Part shown: positions 6,328 through 12,986 of the stretch, one piece after another | Layout: every line of letters begins with the position of its first letter | Numbering within the stretch: the first letter of the stretch is position 1 | Position numbers and translations under genes: made by a program | DNA from: UKL13-2 sp040006575 | Lineage (GTDB): Bacteria > Pseudomonadota > Gammaproteobacteria > Burkholderiales > Usitatibacteraceae | DNA length: 15,126 bases | Reading direction: 5' to 3' | NCBI GenBank assembly: GCA_040006575.1 | Contig: JBDTWS010000103.1 | Span: 1 to 15,126 of the forward strand | The notes under the pieces: generated by a model | The model's database searches: none | Told to the model about the DNA's origin: nothing | What the model saw: only the letters and a program-made list of their open reading frames with translations

Positions 6328-7344
6328 GTGTTTTATCCCATCGCCCGCAGCGCCCTGTTCGCACTTGATCCCGAAGTCGCCCATCACCTCGCGCTGCGCT
6401 CGCTGAAAAAACTGCACAAGCTGAATCTCTCCGGTTTCATCGGCAGGCGCCTGTCCGCCCCGCGAAACGTGATGGGGCTGGAGTTTGACAATCCGGTCGG
6501 CCTCGCCGCCGGCCTCGACAAGAACGGCGAATACATTGATGCGCTGGCCGCATTGGGTTTCGGATTTATCGAAGTAGGCACCGTGACGCCGCGCCCGCAA
6601 CCGGGCAATCCCAAGCCGCGCATGTTCCGGCTGAAGGAAAACGATGCGCTGATCAACCGCCTCGGTTTCAACAACCAGGGACTGGAGGCGTTCGTCGCCA
6701 ATGTGAAGCGCGCGCAATACAAGGGCGTGCTGGGCCTGAACATCGGCAAGAATTTCGACACGCCCATCGACAAGGCGGTCGATGATTACGTGGCTTGCCT
6801 TCGCGGTGTCTATCCGTTCGCCAGTTATGTAACGGTGAATATTTCCTCACCGAACACCAAGGGTCTGCGCGACCTGCAGGCGGCGGAGCAGTTGCAGAGG
6901 CTGCTATCCACGCTGAAGGCGGAGCAGACGAAGCTCGCGAAGAAACATCAAAAGCACGTGCCGCTGGTGCTGAAAATCGCACCCGACCTTGACCTGAAAG
7001 CCATTCGCGAAATTGCTGCGCTCACACTTGAAAATAATTTCGAAGGCATCATCGCCACCAACACCACCATTTCGCGCGACGCGGTGCGCGACCATCCGCT
7101 GGCGAAGGAGGCGGGCGGATTGTCCGGCAGGCCGCTGTTCTCGCCGTCGACTGAAGTGTTGCGCGAATTGAGCAAGGCCTTGAAGGGAAATATTCCGGTG
7201 ATCGGCGTCGGCGGAATTCTCTCGGGTGCGGATGCGAAAGCCAAGATGAATGCCGGCGCTTCGCTGGTGCAGATCTACACCGGCTTTATTTATCGCGGTC
7301 CCGACCTGATACGCGATGCCGTTCAGGCCATTCAGAAAAAATAA
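6328..7344 (+). CDS. pyrD: Dihydroorotate dehydrogenase (quinone), class 2 PyrD
   Basis: PyrD oxidises dihydroorotate to orotate in pyrimidine synthesis and passes electrons through FMN to the quinone pool. Class 2 enzymes attach to the inner membrane by an N-terminal helical extension, visible here as residues 1-40 (Phe-Tyr-Pro-x-Ala-Arg to Leu-Lys-Lys-Leu). The barrel shows Asn-Pro-Val-Gly-Leu-Ala-Ala-Gly-Leu-Asp-Lys-Asn (55-66), Gly-Thr-Val-Thr-Pro-Arg-Pro-Gln (84-91), Asn-Arg-Leu-Gly-Phe-Asn-Asn (110-116), and Asn171-Ile-Ser-Ser-Pro-Asn-Thr, which carries the catalytic Ser of this class. The FMN phosphate loop Gly-Val-Gly-Gly-Ile is near the C-terminus. The 338-residue length is typical. 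The start is GTG 6328; Phe-Tyr-Pro right after it matches other family N-termini. The alanine-dehydrogenase-like gene follows after 9 nt. Confidence 0.96.
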   Translation: MFYPIARSALFALDPEVAHHLALRSLKKLHKLNLSGFIGRRLSAPRNVMGLEFDNPVGLAAGLDKNGEYIDALAALGFGFIEVGTVTPRPQPGNPKPRMFRLKENDALINRLGFNNQGLEAFVANVKRAQYKGVLGLNIGKNFDTPIDKAVDDYVACLRGVYPFASYVTVNISSPNTKGLRDLQAAEQLQRLLSTLKAEQTKLAKKHQKHVPLVLKIAPDLDLKAIREIAALTLENNFEGIIATNTTISRDAVRDHPLAKEAGGLSGRPLFSPSTEVLRELSKALKGNIPVIGVGGILSGADAKAKMNAGASLVQIYTGFIYRGPDLIRDAVQAIQKK

Positions 7345-7353
7345 CGGCGCCGC

Positions 7354-8466
7354 ATGATCATCGGTGTGCCTAAGGAAATAAAAGATGGCGAGCGGCGCGT
7401 GGCGCTGGTTCCCGATGCTGTTGCATTGCTGGTGAGCGCTGGGCATGTGGCGCGTGTCGAGTCGAACGCTGGTGCTGGAGCGGGTTTCGGTGATTCGCTT
7501 TACGCGGGAGCCGGTGCGGAAATAGTCGCGGGCCCCTCACAAGTTTTCGATGCTGATCTCGTCGTCAAGGTCAAGGAAATCCAGCCAGGCGAATGGCAGC
7601 GGCTGAAACCGGGCGGCATGCTGTTCTGTTTCCTGCACCTGGTCTCGGATAAGTTGATGGCGGAAGAATTGCTGGCTCGCCGAACTACGGGGATCGCTTT
7701 TGAAACTGTCGAAGATACGGCAAGGAAATTGACTGTGCTGGCGCCGATGTCGAGGATAGCGGGACAACTGTCGATTCCAGTTGCAGCCAACCTGCTGATG
7801 ACGCCCAATGGTGGAAGAGGCATCGCGATCGGCGATGCGCGCGTGGTGATTGTTGGTGCGGGGAATGCGGCAGAAGCGGCAGCAGAAACAGCCATCGCCC
7901 TGGGCTCTGATGTGACGGTAGTTTCACGCGCTGGTCTCAAGCTGCAATCACTCGCTGGAAAATTCGGCGATCGCGTTAAATGCGTTCCGTTCCAGGGCAA
8001 CGTGCTGGCTGACGCAGTCCAGGACGCCGATGTCGTGATCGCCGCCGTGAATATTCCCGGCACCGCCACGCCAAAATTACTCACACGCGATCACATTGCC
8101 GCGATGACATCCCGCCACGGGCCCGGCGCCGTGCTGGTTGAAATCTGCATCGACGGCGGCGGGATTTCAGAAACTTCGCATCCCACCAGCCTGTCGTCGC
8201 CCACGTACGTTGCGGAAGGCGTGACGCACTATTGCGTGGCCAACATGCCTGCGGCCGTGCCACGCTCCGCCAGCATCGCATTGTCGGCCGCCATCGCGCC
8301 GCATGTACGAGCCTTGGCGGACAAGGGCTTGACGCGCGCGCTGCGCGACGATGACGGGCTCGCAGCCGGCCTGCAAATTCACGGTGGACAAGTAACGCAC
8401 GCCGCCATGGCTGAAGCGCTGCAGCGCCCGTATCGCGACCTCGACGCCATGCTCCATTCCTGCTGA
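7354..8466 (+). CDS. ald: Alanine dehydrogenase-like enzyme (Ald family)
   Basis: The family reversibly converts L-alanine to pyruvate and ammonia with NAD(H). The 370-residue product keeps the catalytic set: Arg15, Lys74 in Lys-Val-Lys-Glu, His95 in Phe-Leu-His-Leu, and Asp267 in Ile-Asp-x-Gly-Gly. It also has the signature Tyr-Cys-Val-Ala-Asn-Met-Pro (293-299). The nucleotide fold starts at Val-Val-Ile-Val-Gly-Ala-Gly-Asn-Ala-Ala (164-173). Two features are unusual: the third Gly of Gly-x-Gly-x-x-Gly is Ala, and the acidic residue expected at the end of beta-2 (Asp198 in the Mycobacterium enzyme) is replaced by Ser191-Arg192. This could change NAD preference or indicate a subfamily with another substrate. 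The usual Gln of Asp-Gln-Gly-Gly is Gly. It sits 9 nt after pyrD and overlaps the ferredoxin gene by one base (TGATG). The family is certain; exact activity less so. Confidence 0.85.
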   Translation: MIIGVPKEIKDGERRVALVPDAVALLVSAGHVARVESNAGAGAGFGDSLYAGAGAEIVAGPSQVFDADLVVKVKEIQPGEWQRLKPGGMLFCFLHLVSDKLMAEELLARRTTGIAFETVEDTARKLTVLAPMSRIAGQLSIPVAANLLMTPNGGRGIAIGDARVVIVGAGNAAEAAAETAIALGSDVTVVSRAGLKLQSLAGKFGDRVKCVPFQGNVLADAVQDADVVIAAVNIPGTATPKLLTRDHIAAMTSRHGPGAVLVEICIDGGGISETSHPTSLSSPTYVAEGVTHYCVANMPAAVPRSASIALSAAIAPHVRALADKGLTRALRDDDGLAAGLQIHGGQVTHAAMAEALQRPYRDLDAMLHSC

Positions 8467-9017
8467 TGTCGCCGACACTCGCCATCGCGATAGACGCACT
8501 GCTGCCGCAGACCCAGTGCACGCAATGCGGCTATGAAGGCTGCATGCCGTATGCCGAAGCGATTGCCGCAGGCCACGCAGAAATCAATCGCTGCCCGCCC
8601 GGTGGAGATGCCGGTGTGGCGGCGCTGGCAGCGCTGCTGCATCGCGACGTGATCCGGCTCGATGTGACTTGCGGCACCCACCAGCCCTACCGAATCGCCG
8701 TCATCGATGAAGCCATCTGCATCGGCTGCGCGAAATGCCTGGCACCCTGCCCGACCGACGCCATTGTCGGCGCCAGCAAGTTCATGCATTCGGTGGTGGC
8801 CTCGCTTTGCACCGGCTGTGAATTGTGTATCCCCCCCTGCCCGGTCGATTGCATCAGCATGCAGGAAAGTGCGGAGCACCCGGTGATGATGGACAAGGAT
8901 GATGCGCGTGAACGTTTCCGGTTTCACACGTTCCGGCTCCAGCGAGAGCGCGATGAACGCGATGCGCTGCTGGCCGCGCGCGAGCGGGCCGTATTGAATT
9001 TGCCGGGGGATCTTTAG
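8466..9017 (+). CDS. rnfB: Soluble RnfB/RsxB-type polyferredoxin
   Basis: A 183-residue iron-sulfur protein with the cluster-binding part of RnfB, the electron-transfer subunit of the Rnf/Rsx complex. The N-terminal 4Fe-4S domain has Cys18-x2-Cys21-x4-Cys26-x16-Cys43. Two ferredoxin clusters follow: Cys85-x2-Cys88-x2-Cys91-x3-Cys95 and Cys115-x2-Cys118-x2-Cys121-x3-Cys125, each ending in Cys-Pro. The hydrophobic N-terminal anchor of membrane RnfB is missing, and no other rnf genes flank it, so this is probably a free-standing cytoplasmic version. After residue 135 comes a charged, Arg-rich tail. Start ATG 8466 shares one base with the ald stop, and its stop shares one base with the nth start. 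Its place beside nth suggests a role in supplying electrons or FeS-related redox to Nth or another reductase, which is inference. Confidence 0.88.
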   Translation: MSPTLAIAIDALLPQTQCTQCGYEGCMPYAEAIAAGHAEINRCPPGGDAGVAALAALLHRDVIRLDVTCGTHQPYRIAVIDEAICIGCAKCLAPCPTDAIVGASKFMHSVVASLCTGCELCIPPCPVDCISMQESAEHPVMMDKDDARERFRFHTFRLQRERDERDALLAARERAVLNLPGDL

Positions 9018-9679
9018 TGACCACGAAGTCTCGCGTGATGAAGTCCGCCGAGCGCCACGAAATGTTCCGGCGCCTGCGGGAGCTGGATCCGCATCCGCGT
9101 TCCGAACTCGAATACGCCTCGCCGTTTGAGCTGCTGGTCGCTGTCATCCTGTCGGCGCAGGCAACCGACAAGAGCGTCAACATCGCCACGAAAAAACTTT
9201 TTCCGGTGGCCGCCACGCCGCAAAAAATACTGGCGCTGGGTGAAGAAAAACTCATTCCCTACATCCAGACCATCGGCCTGTTCCGCACCAAGGCAAAAAA
9301 CGTCATCGCCATGTGCCGCATGCTGATCGAGCAACACGACGGCAAGGTGCCGCATTCACGCGAGGCGCTGCAGGAACTGCCCGGCGTGGGCCGCAAGACT
9401 GCCAATGTGGTGTTGAACGTCGCATTCGGCGAACCGACCATGGCGGTGGACACGCATATTTTCCGCGTGAGCAATCGCATGGGTCTCGCGCCCGGCAAGG
9501 ACGTGGTCGCGGTTGAGGAGAAACTGCTGAAGGTGGTGCCGCAGGAATTTGCGCTGCACGCGCATCACTGGCTGATCCTGCACGGCCGTTACACTTGCGT
9601 GGCGCGCAGTCCGAAATGCGGCCAGTGCCCGGTGTTCGACCTGTGCGGATTCAAGGAAAAAGCGAAGTACGTGGAATGA
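9017..9679 (+). CDS. nth: Endonuclease III Nth
   Basis: Nth is a bifunctional DNA glycosylase/AP lyase that removes oxidised pyrimidines in base excision repair. The 220-residue product has the helix-hairpin-helix Leu-Pro-Gly-Val-Gly-Arg-Lys-Thr-Ala (121-129) with catalytic Lys127, the catalytic Asp145 in Val-Asp-Thr-His, and the C-terminal 4Fe-4S loop Cys194-x6-Cys201-x2-Cys204-x5-Cys210. All key residues are present. I kept GTG 9017 because a GGGGGA (9005-9010) lies 6 nt upstream and the start overlaps the stop of the ferredoxin gene. ATG 9038 would align exactly with the E. coli N-terminus and is a real alternative, costing seven residues. The gene is fourth in the pyrD-to-DUF1841 run. Confidence 0.96.
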   Translation: MTTKSRVMKSAERHEMFRRLRELDPHPRSELEYASPFELLVAVILSAQATDKSVNIATKKLFPVAATPQKILALGEEKLIPYIQTIGLFRTKAKNVIAMCRMLIEQHDGKVPHSREALQELPGVGRKTANVVLNVAFGEPTMAVDTHIFRVSNRMGLAPGKDVVAVEEKLLKVVPQEFALHAHHWLILHGRYTCVARSPKCGQCPVFDLCGFKEKAKYVE

Positions 9680-9694
9680 ATACGGGCGCGCGCC

Positions 9695-10138
9695 ATGTTT
9701 AATCCCACCCGTGACCAGTCGCGTGATTTCCTGTTCGAGTCATGGCGCAAATATCGCGCGGCTGAAGCACTGACCGGCATGGAATCGATCGCCGTTGAAG
9801 TCATCGCGCTGCATCCGGAATATCACGCGATGTTCGAGGACCGCGACCGCTACCTGGAAAAATTCCGCGATCGCGACTACCCGCCCGAATTCGGCGAGAC
9901 CAATCCCTTCCTGCATGTGGGGATGCATATCGCGATTCGCGAACAGATCGCCGTGGACCAGCCGGCCGGTGTGCGAGGGTTTCACCATGCGTTGACGGCA
10001 AAGCTTGGCGACGTGCTGGCCGCAGAACACGAGATGATGGATTGCCTGGGTGAAATGATCTGGCAGGCGCAGCGCAACCGTACCGCGCCGGATGCGCAAA
10101 TTTACCTGGGTTGCCTGCAACGCAAGCAGGACGCGTAA
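9695..10138 (+). CDS. DUF1841 family protein
   Basis: A 147-residue protein of the DUF1841 family, found mainly in beta- and gammaproteobacteria, with no known function. The family N-terminus Met-Phe-Asn-Pro-x-Arg-Asp-x-x-Arg-x-Phe is present, followed by a Glu-x-x-Ala-Leu-x-His-Pro-Glu-Tyr-His segment (about 35-44), a Tyr-Pro-Pro-Glu-Phe-Gly-Glu-Thr-Asn-Pro-Phe-Leu-His stretch (about 62-74) and a Gln-Pro-Ala-Gly-Val-Arg motif (about 89-94). A C-terminal His/Glu-rich helix completes it. Several conserved His and Glu residues could bind metal, but this is inference. It is cytoplasmic by appearance. It lies 15 nt after nth and is the last gene before a strong terminator. Confidence 0.9.
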   Translation: MFNPTRDQSRDFLFESWRKYRAAEALTGMESIAVEVIALHPEYHAMFEDRDRYLEKFRDRDYPPEFGETNPFLHVGMHIAIREQIAVDQPAGVRGFHHALTAKLGDVLAAEHEMMDCLGEMIWQAQRNRTAPDAQIYLGCLQRKQDA

Positions 10139-10147
10139 TTTGCCCAT

Positions 10148-10177
10148 AAAAAAAACCCGCAGCAGCGGGCTTTTTTT
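10148..10177. terminator. Bidirectional intrinsic terminator
   Basis: The stem CCCGC (10156-10160) and GCGGG (10165-10169) encloses a 4-nt loop. An A-run (10148-10155) lies on the left and a T-run (10171-10177) on the right, so the hairpin is followed by U residues on either strand. It lies between the convergent DUF1841 and cytochrome genes and should end transcription from both sides. Confidence 0.92.
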
Positions 10178-10194
10178 GGAAGCGATCCAGACAA

Positions 10195-10539
10195 TCAGTA
10201 TTTGGTCTTCAAGTCCGATTTCTGCGCGGCAAAATACGCCGCCAGGTCACGAATATCTTCCGGTTTCAATGCGGCCGCGAAACCGTTCATTGACGCATTC
10301 TTGCGCTTGCCGGCTTTGTACTGGTTCAGCGCGGAAACAAGGTAGTCGTAATGCTGTCCGGCCAGGACCGGATAGTCCGGCTGGATCGGCTTGGCACCGG
10401 CTTCACCGTGACAGGCCTTGCAGGTCTCGGCTTTTTTGGCACCGGCTTCAGCGTCACCGCTTGCGGCCATGGCCGGCACGGAAATAGCCATGCCCATGAC
10501 GACGGCGGCAGCGATGGCGAATGTATTTTTGATGTTCAT
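10195..10539 (-). CDS. Periplasmic cytochrome c, class I
   Basis: A 114-residue exported mono-haem cytochrome. An N-terminal signal peptide with Lys near the start and a hydrophobic stretch ends at an Ala-Met-Ala site (about residues 23-25). The haem motif is Cys40-Lys-Ala-Cys43-His44. The likely distal ligand is Met84 in Met-Asn-Gly-Phe-Ala. Together with the following Leu-Ala-Ala-Tyr-Phe helix this resembles the c553 / c4-half family. It should carry electrons in the periplasm, for example to a terminal oxidase or nitrogen/sulfur enzyme, but no partner is visible. It lies 25 nt downstream of a second, related cytochrome gene and its transcript ends at the shared terminator. Mature size is about 9-10 kDa by residue count. 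Confidence 0.92.
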   Translation of the reverse strand: MNIKNTFAIAAAVVMGMAISVPAMAASGDAEAGAKKAETCKACHGEAGAKPIQPDYPVLAGQHYDYLVSALNQYKAGKRKNASMNGFAAALKPEDIRDLAAYFAAQKSDLKTKY

Positions 10540-10564
10540 GTTTTTGATCTGTCCCTGTGCGTTT

Positions 10565-10933
10565 CTATTTCTGGCCGTAGTAGGCGGCGATATCCAGGAT
10601 TTCTTTCTCGGTCAACGCGCTGGCGAGACCTTTCATGGTCTGGTTAAAGCGGTTACCGGCGCGATAGGAACGCAACGCGGAGACGATGTATTCCGTGTTC
10701 TGCCCACCCAGTCGCGGTACGTTGTACACCTCAGGATACGCAGTGCGAATGCCGGGCACGCCGTGGCAGCCTGAACAGATGGCAATGGCCTTGGTCTTGC
10801 CGGCGGTGGCGTCGCCTTTGGCCGCTGTGGCGGGCGCAGCGGCAGGCGCGGCAGCGGCCGGTGCAGCCGGCGCTTGAGCAAAGGCAAACGCGGGAAGCGC
10901 GCAGACGATCAGTGAAAGTGCGATTTTTTTCAT
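10565..10933 (-). CDS. Periplasmic cytochrome c with Ala/Pro linker
   Basis: A 122-residue mono-haem cytochrome related to the gene just downstream. Start choice: Met-Lys-Lys at 10933 gives a standard signal peptide (residues 1-19, ending Ala-Phe-Ala); an upstream ATG at 10948 would add five residues. After the signal comes a low-complexity Ala/Pro tether of about 20 residues (20-39). The haem motif Cys53-Ser-Gly-Cys56-His57 follows, then the likely ligand Met100 in Met-Lys-Gly-Leu-Ala and a final Ile-Ala-Ala-Tyr-Tyr helix. The tether could hold the haem domain away from the membrane or a partner. The two adjacent genes look like a duplicated pair, each equivalent to one half of a c4-type cytochrome. 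The spacer upstream holds the likely promoter and a structured leader. Confidence 0.9.
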   Translation of the reverse strand: MKKIALSLIVCALPAFAFAQAPAAPAAAAPAAAPATAAKGDATAGKTKAIAICSGCHGVPGIRTAYPEVYNVPRLGGQNTEYIVSALRSYRAGNRFNQTMKGLASALTEKEILDIAAYYGQK

Positions 10934-10969
10934 ATTTATCAAGGGCATTTAGCGAGTGACCATCGGCAG

Positions 10970-11032
10970 AGCGTGGCGATTTTCCTAGGAAAATACGGTT
11001 AGGTCCCTGGGAAAAGACTGTTCCGCCACGCT
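10970..11032 (-). promoter_or_regulatory. Nested inverted repeat in cytochrome leader
   Basis: Outer arms of 9 bases (10970-10978, AGCGTGGCG, and 11024-11032, CGCCACGCT) are perfect complements. Inside lies a perfect 16-bp palindrome, ATTTTCCTAGGAAAAT (10979-10994), and a related CCCTGGGAAAA (11005-11015). TTTTCC at 10980-10985 can pair either within the palindrome or with GGAAAA at 11010-11015, so two folds compete. It is downstream of the predicted promoter and before the cytochrome start. It may be an operator, a leader RNA structure, or part of the dnaQ terminator; no U-run follows it on the minus strand. Confidence 0.5.
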
Positions 11033-11048
11033 TCGTAAAATCGGCAAA

Positions 11049-11057
11049 ATTATAACA
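11049..11057 (-). promoter_or_regulatory. Extended -10 promoter for the cytochrome pair
   Basis: Read on the minus strand this is TGTTATAAT, a consensus TATAAT -10 box (11049-11054) preceded by the TGn of an extended -10. A weak -35-like TGGCTG lies 18 bp upstream, inside the end of dnaQ. Transcription would start near 11042 and leave a leader of about 110 nt before the cytochrome ATG at 10933. No other -10 of this quality is visible in the spacer. Confidence 0.6.
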
Positions 11058-11071
11058 TGGCCCAGCGGGAA

Positions 11072-11791
11072 TCAGCCATCCACCAGGCTGGTCCAGACCG
11101 CTTTTCCACCGCTGGCCTGGTTGATCCGGTCGATTATTTCGAGGTGGATGCGGGTTTCCTCTTCGCTGGCCCGGATCACTTTCAGCACCGGCGGGCGCTC
11201 AAACGGAATGGCAGCCTGCCCTCCGTCGGCACCACGACCATTGCTGCCAGCCTCGATGCCGATGGCGAGGCTGTCCTGCCCGCGCGTCATGGCGATGTAC
11301 ACATCCGACAGCAACTCGGCGTCGAGCAACGCGCCGTGCAAGGTGCGTGCGCTGCTGTCGACCTCGTAGCGGTCGCACAGCGCATCCAGCGAATTTTTCT
11401 TGCCCGGGTGCAGGTCGCGCGCCATGGCGAGCGTGTCGGTCACGGTACAGATCTCCGTGATGACGGCGCGCTTCAGGCGTTTCAACTCGGCATTCAGGAA
11501 ACCCACGTCGAACGGCGCGTTGTGAATGATCAACTCGGCACCTGTTGCATAGGCCAGGAATTCATCGACGATTTCGGCAAATTTTGGCTCGTGTTCCAGG
11601 TCTTCCAGGCGGATACCGTGCACCTGCGTGGCGCCCGCGTCGATCTCGCGTTCGGGATGAATGCGCTTGTAGAAATTATTGCGCGTGAGACGCCGGTTGA
11701 CCATTTCCACGCAGGCGATTTCGATGATGCGGTGACCCTGCACGTGATCGAGCCCGGTCGTTTCAGTATCGAGAATGAGTTGACGTGCCAT
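11072..11791 (-). CDS. dnaQ: DNA polymerase III epsilon subunit DnaQ
   Basis: DnaQ is the 3'-5' proofreading exonuclease of the replicative polymerase core. The 239-residue protein has the DEDDh set: Asp8 and Glu10 in Leu-Asp-Thr-Glu-Thr-Thr-Gly, Asp95 in His-Asn-Ala-Pro-Phe-Asp, and His152/Asp157 in Leu-His-Gly-Ala-Leu-Leu-Asp-Ala. The Val-His-Gly-Ile segment (58-61) is also conserved. The last 50 residues, beyond the nuclease domain, correspond to the flexible tail that binds the alpha subunit. Length is close to the E. coli protein (243). It starts 5 nt after the rnhA stop, so the two are cotranscribed, unlike the E. coli arrangement in which they are divergent. Confidence 0.96.
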   Translation of the reverse strand: MARQLILDTETTGLDHVQGHRIIEIACVEMVNRRLTRNNFYKRIHPEREIDAGATQVHGIRLEDLEHEPKFAEIVDEFLAYATGAELIIHNAPFDVGFLNAELKRLKRAVITEICTVTDTLAMARDLHPGKKNSLDALCDRYEVDSSARTLHGALLDAELLSDVYIAMTRGQDSLAIGIEAGSNGRGADGGQAAIPFERPPVLKVIRASEEETRIHLEIIDRINQASGGKAVWTSLVDG

Positions 11792-11796
11792 CGGCT

Positions 11797-12252
11797 TCAG
11801 GTCCTGGCCAGGATCGATTCGACGCCGCGATTGGCGAGGCGGTCGGCGCGTTCATTTTGCGGATGCCCTGCGTGGCCCTTGACCCAGCGCCAGTCGACGT
11901 GATGTTGCTTCGCCAGTTCATCGAGCATCACCCACAGGTCGGCGTTTTTCACCGGCTTCTTGTCCGAGGTTTTCCACCCGTTGCGCTTCCAGCCGTGAAT
12001 CCACTCGCTGATGCCCTTTTGCACGTACGAAGAGTCCGTGTAGACCACGGCATCGCAGGTGCGTGTCAAGGCGCGCAGGGCTTCGATCACGCCCATCATT
12101 TCCATGCGGTTGTTGGTGGTATTGGGCTCGCCGCCAAACAGTTCTTTTTCCTTGATGCCTTCTGCCGTCTTGTAGATCAGCAGCGCACCCCATCCGCCGA
12201 CGCCGGGGTTTCCCTTGCAGGCCCCGTCGGTATAAATTTCAACGCTGCTCAT
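11797..12252 (-). CDS. rnhA: Ribonuclease HI RnhA
   Basis: RnhA cuts the RNA strand of RNA-DNA hybrids, removing R-loops and primers. The 151-residue product shows the full catalytic set: Asp9 in Tyr-Thr-Asp-Gly-Ala, Glu51 in Asn-Asn-Arg-Met-Glu, Asp73 in Tyr-Thr-Asp-Ser, His127 in Lys-Gly-His-Ala-Gly-His, and Asp137 in Asn-Glu-Arg-Ala-Asp. The basic Trp-rich handle (about 84-102, with Trp-Lys-Arg-Asn-Gly-Trp-Lys) that contacts the hybrid is intact. Length is close to the E. coli enzyme (155). Its ATG overlaps the stop of the methyltransferase gene by 4 nt, and dnaQ follows 5 nt later, so all three genes form one operon. Confidence 0.97.
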   Translation of the reverse strand: MSSVEIYTDGACKGNPGVGGWGALLIYKTAEGIKEKELFGGEPNTTNNRMEMMGVIEALRALTRTCDAVVYTDSSYVQKGISEWIHGWKRNGWKTSDKKPVKNADLWVMLDELAKQHHVDWRWVKGHAGHPQNERADRLANRGVESILART

Positions 12253-12986
12253 TTCACCAGTCTTAATTGTGTAGAAGTTCGTGCAGCGTGGTCGCGCCGG
12301 GCGGTGGCAAATTCGCGCTCGGGAATTTTCTGGTCACTCCAGGCCGGGGCGATAAGCCGCATGCCCTGCACCCGCTTGATGGCTTCGAGCATGTACACGC
12401 CGCCACCCACGCCCCACCAGCGGTCGCCCATCGACTCCATAAACCGCCAACGCTTTTGCCACACTGCCGTTTCGCACGGCGGGATATAACAGTCCAGCCG
12501 CCCTGACGAAGGCTCGAAACCCAGCAATTGCAGCCAGTCTTTCATGCGCACCAGCGACACGAACTGTCCTTGCCACGGATAGCCCTTCGACGCGAACAAC
12601 CGGCGCGTACCGAACAGGCTCCATGGATTAAAACCGAGGATGAGGATGCGGCCTTCCGGTCGCATGATGCGATCAATCTCGCGGAGTATTTCGTGCGGGT
12701 TGCTGCTGAACTCCAGCAAATGCGGCATCACGCACAGATCCACGCTCTGTGCATCGAACGGCAGCTCATGCCATTGCGCCAGCACATCGGCGGCGCCATC
12801 GGGATTGACGGTGACTTTATGGACAATTCTCGATTCACGCAGCAGGTCAAACTGCGGCAAGCCCAGTTGCACCGCGTGGTAACCGAAAATATCCGGCACG
12901 ACTTTGTCCAGCCAGGCCTGCTCACGCTCAAGCAGGTATGCGCCCAATGGCGAGGTGAACCAGTCGTGTAAACTCGTTTGAATCAT
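12249..12986 (-). CDS. YafS-like SAM-dependent methyltransferase
   Basis: A 245-residue protein of the class I methyltransferase fold. The recognisable part is the Methyltransf_11-like centre: Asp-Leu-Cys-Val-Met-Pro-His-Leu-Leu-Glu-Phe (83-93), then Pro-His-Glu-Ile-Leu-Arg-Glu-Ile-Asp-Arg-Ile-Met-Arg-Pro-Glu-Gly (97-112) and Ile-Leu-Gly-Phe-Asn-Pro-Trp-Ser (116-123). The usual Gly-rich motif I near the N-terminus (Asp/Glu-x-Gly-x-Gly) is absent; the region holds Gly-Leu-Pro-Gln-Phe-Asp-Leu-Leu instead. The same is true of E. coli YafS, which sits in the same gloB-yafS-rnhA-dnaQ neighbourhood, so I treat this as its orthologue. Substrate is unknown. It may bind SAM in an altered way or be inactive. 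It overlaps rnhA by 4 nt and is divergent from gloB across 23 bp. Confidence 0.85.
   Translation of the reverse strand: MIQTSLHDWFTSPLGAYLLEREQAWLDKVVPDIFGYHAVQLGLPQFDLLRESRIVHKVTVNPDGAADVLAQWHELPFDAQSVDLCVMPHLLEFSSNPHEILREIDRIMRPEGRILILGFNPWSLFGTRRLFASKGYPWQGQFVSLVRMKDWLQLLGFEPSSGRLDCYIPPCETAVWQKRWRFMESMGDRWWGVGGGVYMLEAIKRVQGMRLIAPAWSDQKIPEREFATARRDHAARTSTQLRLVK

Noticed and set aside
10921..10945. FNR/Anr box near TTGATAAATATGA upstream of the cytochrome
   Set aside because: Only the left TTGAT half fits. The right half is not ATCAA and the site overlaps the start codon region.
11057..11902. A 281-codon plus-strand open frame
   Set aside because: It is antisense to dnaQ, whose catalytic residues and family match are complete. 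The long frame is a by-product of GC-rich codon use.
11785..12489. A 234-codon plus-strand open frame
   Set aside because: It is antisense to rnhA and the methyltransferase gene, both with clear family motifs, and its product matches nothing.
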